NCBI GenBank assembly: GCA_001247695.2
Contig: LGRX02029362.1
Span: 1 to 64,000, forward strand
DNA: 64,000 nt
Reading direction: 5' to 3'
Source: Cymbomonas tetramitiformis
Taxonomy: Eukaryota > Chlorophyta > Pyramimonadophyceae > Pyramimonadales > Pyramimonadaceae
Shown: positions 38,201-47,200 of the stretch, one piece after another
Position numbering within the stretch: the stretch's first letter is position 1
Layout of the letters: each line of letters begins with the position of its first letter
Made by a program: the position numbers and the translations under genes
The notes under the pieces: generated by a model
Told to the model about the DNA's origin: nothing
What the model saw: only the letters and a program-made list of their open reading frames with translations
Databases searched by the model: none

Positions 38201-41200
38201 TGCAGCACGCACACCAGCCCACACACCCTCACTCACACGCCGGTCCTCCCAGCCTCCTTGCGCAGCGCCACGACCCTGCCCCACCCCGCACCGCGCTGCT
38301 GTCTCCTCCATCTCCCACCTGCCGCTCGTCAGCATCATTGTGCCTCCCTCACCAACCCAGCAATGCCCCTGCATCGTGCCCATTGTCATGATTGTCATCA
38401 TCGGCTGCTACACCCTACGTGATGCACGGTGATGGGCAAACCCTCGCTTCCACGCCCTGCACAACTGTCCCTACATACACATCCACACCATGCCACATGC
38501 ACACTAGCGTTGCCTTCAGGTGTGCACCCTCTGCGGACCGCGGCCAAGTGAGGTCTGACCGCATCAACGCCGCACTTCGCTCTGCACCTCCCGGCACCTC
38601 CTCCCCTGGTAGTATCCCAGAAGCCACCCGACATGCAGGCCCCGCAGCACTGTGCCGTCGATCGGACCCGTCATAGCATCATCCAAGATACCAGCCAGCC
38701 CCCCAGATCCCGTGATGCCTGTCTGTGTGTCCTCACTCTAACCGCTGCCTCAGGCCCCTCCCTCACTCCTGTGAACTGAACATGCTACCAGGACAGTCAC
38801 GGGTGCGTTGTCACGCTGCAAGGCCGGATGCCATACATCATTCTCTCCTCTGTCAAGTCCGTGCTGATCCCGCTCGCTCTAAAGCTGGGCTCAATGGTGT
38901 GATCATCCATGATGACCGTGAACACACCCTTCCTCACCGCTCACCACCTGCTGGACAGTCGGTTGCATGCGAGACGTCCACCTGGGCTGGAGTTTGAGGC
39001 AGGACTCCGCGACATACTTCTAAAGCATGAAGCAGTATGCCATGTGCGCTAAAGCAGGCTTGCTTGCAGGGCCTGGTCTGAGACCTCCGAAGGCACCACC
39101 CCTGCCCTGTGACCCTGCACCTCGAGTGTGGGGCACCCATCCCTGCACGAGCCGGGAGTGCACCGCAGAATGGGCACCACTCCCGCAGACTGATGATTGT
39201 GCGCACCCGTCCCGAGGAAGCCCGTTTTACTGTGGGCAGCCACGAGCAGCCGCAAAAGCCAAAGGGCACACATCCATCGCCTCTGAACACTACTCGCAAC
39301 AACAATGCTGCACATCCAACACCCTGGCAGCGGGCATCATCGGAAGCTCTCGGCAGCACAGCCAGAGCGATGCACACCCTGCTGCCCACGGCCATGGGAT
39401 CCGCCCCCGACAGGCTTTGGGAGCCGTCCAGCCGCATCACGGACATACGCCCCGACTGAGAACAACAAACTGCAGCAAAGCAGCCGAACGGCCCCTGAGG
39501 CCCCGCATAGATACCGCCCAAAAGGGTAGCATGCTTGGGCGTTGGCCGCTTCCCTTGTCCGGCTCTCCAACACGCCTTCCGCCCCCCTCCCCCACTAGTC
39601 TCCGTCCATGCCACCACCCACCCCCACCAGCACTGTACCCTGCCTCAGCATGTCTCAGCATGCAGCGTTGGCCCTGCTGCTACACCTGCCCTCGGGAATA
39701 CTTACAAATAAGTCAGCTGTGTGAGCGCCCCCATCTGCGTGGGCACCGTGCCCGTCAGGCTGTTTTCAGCAAAATTCCTGCAGCACGCACACCAGCCCAC
39801 GCACCCTCACTCACACGCCGGTCCTCCCTCCCTCCCTCCTCTGTCCTCGCAGCCGCGCCGCCGCCCACCCACCCCACCCACCCCACCCCGCACCCCGCAC
39901 CGCGCTGCTGTCTCCTCCATCTCCCACCTGCCGCTCGTCAGCATCATTGTGCCTCCCTCACCAACCCAGCAATGCCCCTGCATCGTGCCCATTGTCATGA
40001 TTGTCATCATCGGCTGCTACACCCTACGTGATGCACGGTGATGGGCAAACCCTCGCTTCCACGCCCTGCACAACTGTCCCTACATACACATCCACACCAT
40101 GCCACATGCACACTAGCGTTGCCTTCAGGTGTGCACCCTCTGCGGACCGCGGCCAAGTGAGGTCTGACCGCATCAACGCCGCACTTCGCTCTGCACCTCC
40201 CGGCACCTCCTCCCCTGGTAGTATCCCAGAAGCCACCCGACATGCAGGCCCCGCAGCACTGTGCCGTCGATCGGACCCGTCATAGCATCATCCAAGATAC
40301 CAGCCAGCCCCCCAGATCCCGTGATGCCTGTCTGTGTGTCCTCACTCTAACCGCTGCCTCAGGCCCCTCCCTCACTCCTGTGAACTGAACATGCTACCAG
40401 GACAGTCACGGGTGCGTTGTCACGCTGCAAGGCCGGATGCCATACATCATTCTCTCCTCTGTCAAGTCCGTGCTGATCCCGCTCGCTCTAAAGCTGGGCT
40501 CAATGGTGTGATCATCCATGATGACCGTGAACACACCCTTCCTCACCGCTCACCACCTGCTGGACAGTCGGTTGCATGCGAGACGTCCACCTGGGCTGGA
40601 GTTTGAGGCAGGACTCCGCGACATACTTCTAAAGCATGAAGCAGTATGCCATGTGCGCTAAAGCAGGCTTGCTTGCAGGGCCTGGTCTGAGACCTCCGAA
40701 GGCACCACCCCTGCCCTGTGACCCTGCACCTCGAGTGTGGGGCACCCATCCCTGCACGAGCCGGGAGTGCACCGCAGAATGGGCACCACTCCCGCAGACT
40801 GATGATTGTGCGCACCCGTCCCGAGGAAGCCCGTTTTACTGTGGGCAGCCACGAGCAGCCGCAAAAGCCAAAGGGCACACATCCATCGCCTCTGAACACT
40901 ACTCGCAACAACAATGCTGCACATCCAACACCCTGGCAGCGGGCATCATCGGAAGCTCTCGGCAGCACAGCCAGAGCGATGCACACCCTGCTGCCCACGG
41001 CCATGGAATCCGCCCCCGACAGGCTTTGGGTGCCGTCCAGCCGCATCACGGACATACGCCCCGACTGAGAACAACAAACTGCAGCAAAGCAGCCGAACGG
41101 CCCCTGAGGCCCCGCATAGATACCGCCCACAGGGGTAGCATGCTTGGGCGTTGGCCGCTGTCCGGCTCTCCAACACGCATTCCGCCCCCCTCCCCCACTA

Positions 41201-44200
41201 GTCTCCGTCCATGCCACCGCCCATCCCCACCAGCACTGTACCCTGCCTCAGCATGTCTCATCATGCAGCGTTGGCCCTGCTGCTACACCTGCCCTCGGGA
41301 ATACTTACAAAAAAATCAGCTGTGTGAGCGCCCCCATCTGCGTGGGCACCGTGCCCGTAATACGCATATCTTGAATATACCTGCAGCACGCACACCAGCC
41401 CACGCACCCTCACTCACACGCCAGTCCTCCCTCCCTCCCTCCCTCCTCCTTGCGCAGCACCCGCAACCACCCACCCCTCACCCCGCACCGCGCTGCTGTC
41501 TCCTCCATCTCCCACCTGCCGCTCGTCAGCATCATTGTCCCTCCCTCACCAACCCAGCAATAGCCCCTGCATCGCGCCCATTGTCACCATTGCCATCATC
41601 GGCTGCTTTACCCTACGTGATGCACGGTGATGGGCAAACCCTCGCTTCCCCGCCCTGCACAACTGTCCCTACATGCACATCCACACCATGCCGCATGCAC
41701 ACCGGCGTCACCACCGGGTGTGCACCCTCTGCGGACCGCGGCCAAGTGAGGTCTGACCGCATCAACGCCGCACTTCGCTCTGCACCTCCCGGCACCTCCT
41801 CCCCTGGTAGTACCCCAGAAGCCACCCGACATGCAGGCCCCGCAGCACTGTGCCGTCGATCGGACCCGTCATAGCATCATCCAAGATACCAGCCAACCCC
41901 CCAGATCCCGTGATGCCTGTCTGTGTGTCCTCACTCTAACCGCTGCCTCAGGCCCCTCCCTCACTCCTGTGAACTGAACGTGCCACCAGGACAGTCACGG
42001 GTGCGTTGTCGCGCTGCAAGGCCGAATGCCATACATCATTCTCTCCTCTGCCAAGTCCGTGCTGATCCCGCTCGCTCTAAAGCTGGGCTCAATGGTGTGA
42101 TCATCCATGATGACCATGAACACACCCTTCCTCACCGCTCACCACCTGCTGGACAGTCGGTTGTATGCGAGACGTCCACCTGGGCTGGAGTTTGAGGCAG
42201 GACTCCACGACATACACACGATTGTCTCAAGCATGAAGCAGTACATATATGGGCCAGAGCAGGCTTACTTGCAGGGCCTGGTCTGAGACCTCCGAGGGCA
42301 CCACCCCTGCCCTGTGTCCCTGGACCTCGAGGGTGGGGCACCCATCCCTGCACGAGCCAGGAGTGCACCGCAGAATGGGCACCACTCCCGCAGACTGATG
42401 ATTGTGCGCACCCGTCCCAAGGAAGCCCGTCTCGGTGTGGGCAGCCACCAGCAGCCGCAAAAGCCAAAGGGCACACATCCATCGCCCCTGAACATTACTC
42501 GCAACAACAATGCTGCCCATCCGGCACCCTGGCAGCGGGCATCATCGGAAGCTCTCGGCAGCACAGCCAGAGCGATGCACACCCTGCTGCCCACGGCCAT
42601 GGGATCCGCCCCCGACAGGCTTTGGGAGCCATCCAGCCGCATCACGGACATACGCCCCGACTGAGAACAACAAACTGCAGCAAAGCAGCCGAACGGCCCC
42701 TGAGGCCCCGCATAGATACCGCCCACAGGGGTAGCATGCTTGGGCGTTGGCCGCTGTCTGGCTCTCCAACACGCCTTCCGCCCCCCTTTCCCACTAGTCT
42801 CCGTCCATGCCACCACCCATCCCCACCAGCACTGTACCCTGCCTCAGCATGTCTCATCATGCAGACTTGGCCCTGCTGCTATACCTGCCCTCGGGAATAC
42901 TTACAAATAAGTCAGCTGTGTGAGCTCCCCCAACTGCGTGGGCACCGTGCCCATCAGGCTATCGTCGAAAATATACCTGCAGAACGCACACGAACCCACG
43001 CACCCTCACTCACACGCCGGTCCTCCCTCCCTCCCTCCTTGCGCAGCACCCGCAACCACCCACCCCACCCCGCATTATGAGCGATGTCATTAGCCTCGTG
43101 AAGGAGGGCCAGCTCGGGAAGGCGATTCGGCGGCTTGATCCTGGGGTCCTTGCCCCACTGACACCCGAGACTATCGAGGCCTTGCGGGTGTTGCACCCAG
43201 TTGGGGATGGGCTGCCGGCGAGCGTTCAGGCAGCCCCTTTGGTCCTTGAGGAGACGGCGGTGGAGGCGGAGTGCCGGAGGATGCCGGTGGCTTCAGGGCC
43301 TAGGTGCTCTCAGTTGCGGTTTGAGCACCTTGACGCCGTCTTCGGTGCTGGAGATGGGGTGCCGGCCATTCAGCATGCCTGTGAACAGATTGTGTCCAAC
43401 AGGATTCCAGCGGAAGTCCAGCCGTGGATTATGGGGGCGCGATTGGTGGCTCTCCTTAAGCCAGGGGGTGGAGTGCGCCCGATTGCTTGCGGCGAGGTGC
43501 TTAGGAGGCTGGCTGGGAATGTGGTTTGCAGGCAGATGAAGACCCGCTTTGCGGCTCATTTTGGGGCACCTCCGGAGGCAGGCGCGGCTTCGTCGGCGGC
43601 CCAGGTGGGGGTCGGAGTGCATGGAGGTGCAGAGGTGTGCGTTCACTCGGTGCAGGCACTGCTGGGGGCTTTCCCCACGTGGTGTGCCCTCCAACTGGAC
43701 TGCAAGAACGCCTTCAACACGGTGCACAGGCGAGCGATTCATCGGGCAGTGTACGAGGACTTCCCAGAGTTGTTGGGGCTGACGGAGAGCTGTTTCCGCC
43801 ATGAGCCTTGGCTTGGCTGGCGGGGGGCGGATGGACAGTTCGAGTGGATTCGCTCGGCAGAGGGCACTCAGCAGGGGGACCCGCTCGGTCCGTTCTTCAT
43901 GGCGGCACCTTTGCAGCCTGTGCTTCGAGAGTTATTGCGGGCGCACCCGGAGGTGTACATCATTGCCTACCTGGACGACATTCACATTTTGGGGGAGCCG
44001 GAGCGGGTGCGGGAGGCGTATGACGTGGCCGTGCCGTTGCTGGCAGATATTGGACTGGAGCTGAATGTGGGGAAGAGTGCAGTCTTTAGCCCGTCAGGAG
44101 CATGTGAGGCCTTCCAGGATGTGGTGGACGCCGGCGGTGAGCCGATGCCCGGGGCTGTGGTGCCTCTCCAGGGTATCCGGGTGCTGGGGATTCCTGTGGG

Positions 44201-47200
44201 CTCGGAGACCTGGGTTGCGGACCAGTGTCTCGTGATGGCTAGCACGGCAGGGGCCATCCTTCCGAAGTTGGCAAGGTTAAATGATCCCCAGGTCCAGTTG
44301 CTCCTCCTTCGGTATTGTGCCCACCCTCGCTTCATGCACTTGGTGCGGGGGGTGCAGCCACATCTGTTGATGAGGGGGGGCCTTGAGCATGATACGAGCA
44401 TTCAGCGGTGCTTGCAGGAGGTGGCGGGCAGCCCCTACCCCCTTGGTGAGGAGGCGGTGGCTTTGAGTCAGTTGCCGACCCGGTGGGGGGGGTTGGGCTT
44501 GACTTCGGCTCAGCGGCTAGCGCCGGCGGGGTGGCTGGGCTCTTGGGCGCACGTGTGGAAGCGTATTGTGGTGATGTTCCCGGCGGTCAGGGGGTTGCTG
44601 CCGCACCTTGGGGCGCCGGAGGGGACAGATGCAGGTGGACACCCCCTCGTGGCGAGCTTGGTCTCCGCGATGGGGGCTGTGCGCGGTGCGAGGGAGACGG
44701 TGCTGGCGGCGAGGGCGAGGGGGCATGTGCTGCCGGAGGCGCTCAAGGTCCCGGAGGAAGCGCCAAGATGGGAGAGTTTCGGCGACACTCGGCCGGCGAG
44801 TCAGAAGGAGCTAACAATTTGTCAACATGGTTCCGACTGGCTTCGCTTGTTTGATGCGGCCAATTCTTCCGTCCGAGCGCGGCTGCTTAGCCTTTCTCGG
44901 GATGGGGCCACGTGGCACTTGAATGCCTTGCCCATGGAGGGGGGCTTCCGCCTTAAGCCCATCGCCTCGGTGGTCTCCTTGTGTCTCCAGCTTGGTGTCA
45001 CCCTCCCACTTATCCGGGAGGTCTCCGCCGTTGGGACTGGGCGGTGCAGATGTGGTGGGGTGGTGGATGAATTTGGATACCACTACCTTGCATGCAACCG
45101 TATGGGCATGTTTACATATCGTCACGACGCGGTGCAGGACGTGCTTGTTGAGATGTTGCGCAAGGTGTTTGACCCCGCCTCCGTGAAGAAGACGCATGCA
45201 TACCATCACAGTTATTCGCCGAGGTGGAGGCCGGACATCACGGTCCTCAACTACGATGGGCGTGGACGGCATCTCATTATCGACGTCGTTGTGGGGTTCC
45301 CTTGTGCCCCCTCTCACGTGGGGGGAGCATCACAGACACCGTTGCATACGGCGGCGGTGGAGGAGCGGCGGAAGGTGGCTCTCTACGGAGATATCACCCC
45401 ACATCGATTGGTGCCATTTGCAGTGGAGGCTTTTGGAGGCCTTGGTGAGCAGGCGAAGAAGTTCCTTGAGGAGTGCGCGGGTGGAAGGCAAGACCGGCTT
45501 GGGCCGGAACTCATCTCGGCTACGTGGTCTACTCCGATTTTTAAGTCATATTGGGGGCAGAAGATCATGGTGGCGCTGCACGGGGCTCAGGCCTTTGGAT
45601 TGCACAGCAGGGCTCTTGCGGACTTTCCGCAGTGAGTGCTATGTGGAGGGGCTTTGATCTTTGTTTTGCAGGTGGAGAGGCATTGCAGCTTTTGAAGATG
45701 GGAGATGGCTTGAAGAGATTTTGTTCGCATGAAGAAGAGAAGAGTCAAGATAGAATGAAACAGATTGAGACAGAATGTGGCAGATTCATGTTGTTCTAGA
45801 TGGGACATTCCGAGAATTGTTCAAGTTGCTCTTGTTAGGACTTGGTTAGCTTGGGTTTCTCTTTGTTAGAGGTGTTTTCTGTTGAACATTTTAGTCAGGG
45901 TGATTCTGTGGACTTTATATCAGACTCTTTGGACACTTTTTGTAAAATTGCCATTTAATGAAATACCCACCCCACCCCGCACCCCGCACCGCGCTGCTGT
46001 CTCCTCCATCTCCCACCTGCCGCTCGTCAGCATCATTGTCCCTCCCTCACCAACCCAGCACTGCCCCTGCATCGTGCCCAGTGTCACCATTGCCATCATC
46101 GGCTGCTTTACCCTACGTGATGCACGGTGATGGGCAAACCCTCGCTTCCACGCCCTGCACAACTGTCCCTACATGCACATCTGAACCATGCCGCATGCAC
46201 ACTAACGTTGCCTTCGGGTGTGCACCCTCTGCGGACCGCGGCCAAGTGAGGTCTGACCGCATCAACGCCGCAATTCGCTCTGCACCTCCCGGCACCTCCT
46301 CCCCTGGTAGTACCCCAGAAGCCACCCGACATGCAGGCCCCGCAGCACTGTGCCGTCGATCGGACCCGTCATAGCATCATCCAAGATACCAGCCAGCCCC
46401 CCAGATCCCGTGATGCCTGCCTGTGTGTCCTCACTCTAGCCATTGCTCAGGCCCCTCCCTCACTCCTGTGAACTGAACGTGCCACCAGGACAGTCACGGG
46501 TGCATTGTCGCAAGGCCGGATGCCATACATCATTCTCTCCTCTGTCAAGTCCGTGCTGATCACGCTCGCTCTAAAGCTGGGCTCAATGGTGTGATCATCC
46601 ATGATGACCATGAACACACCCTTCCTCACCGCTCACCACCTGCTGGACAGTCGGTTGTATGCGAGACGTCCACCTGGGCTGGAGTTTGAGGCAGGACTCC
46701 ACGACATACACACGATCGTCTCAAGCATGAAGCAGTACATATATGGGCCAAAGCAGGCTTACTTGCAGGGCCTGGTCTGAGACCTCCGAGGGCACCACCC
46801 CTGCCCTGTGACCCTGCACCTCGAGTGTGGGGCACCCATCCCTGCACGAGCCGGGAGTGCACCGCAGAATGGGCACCACTCCCGCAGACTGATGATTGTG
46901 CGCACCCGTCCCGAGGAAGCCCGTCTCGGTGTGGGCAGCCACCAGCAGCCGCAAAAGCCAAAGGGCACACATCCATCGCCTCTGAACACTACTCGCAACA
47001 ACAATGCTGCGCTTCCGGCACCCTGGCAGCGGGCATCATCGGAAGCTCTCGGCAGCACAGCCAGAGCGATGCACACCCTGCTGCCCACGGCCATGGAATC
47101 CGCCCCCGACAGGCTTTGGGAGCCGTTTGACCGCATCACGGACATACGCCAAATGAATGCCATCTGCCATGTTGCTAGATGAGCGCAGTGCGTAGTGGGT

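Larger units (their letters stand above)
28430..47155 (-). repeat. Tandem array of about 1.59-kb units, each with one LRR exon
   Basis: Donor-side LRR exon ends are spaced 1117, 1598, 1586, 1227, 2533, 1591, 1578, 1603 and 1596 bases from 28476 to 42905. Removing the 935-bp foldback and its 2-bp duplication brings the 2533 unit to 1596. The 1117 unit has lost about 480 bases, between the ccctcagcccgcact and tcacgggtgcg blocks; the 1227 unit has lost about 370 bases upstream of its ctgccctcggg block. The last, partial unit runs to about 47150, split by the LINE. Units are near-identical apart from these events: by eye 38392-39000 and 40001-40609 show no difference. Long open frames occur on both strands in every unit because the sequence is GC-rich and recently duplicated; I do not take them as genes. 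Confidence 0.92.

Noticed and set aside
43077..45635. RT as part of a diversity-generating retroelement acting on the LRR cassettes
   Set aside because: Its motifs and C-terminal endonuclease are those of a LINE, it is bounded by target-site duplications, and no template-repeat pair was seen. It looks like a chance insertion.
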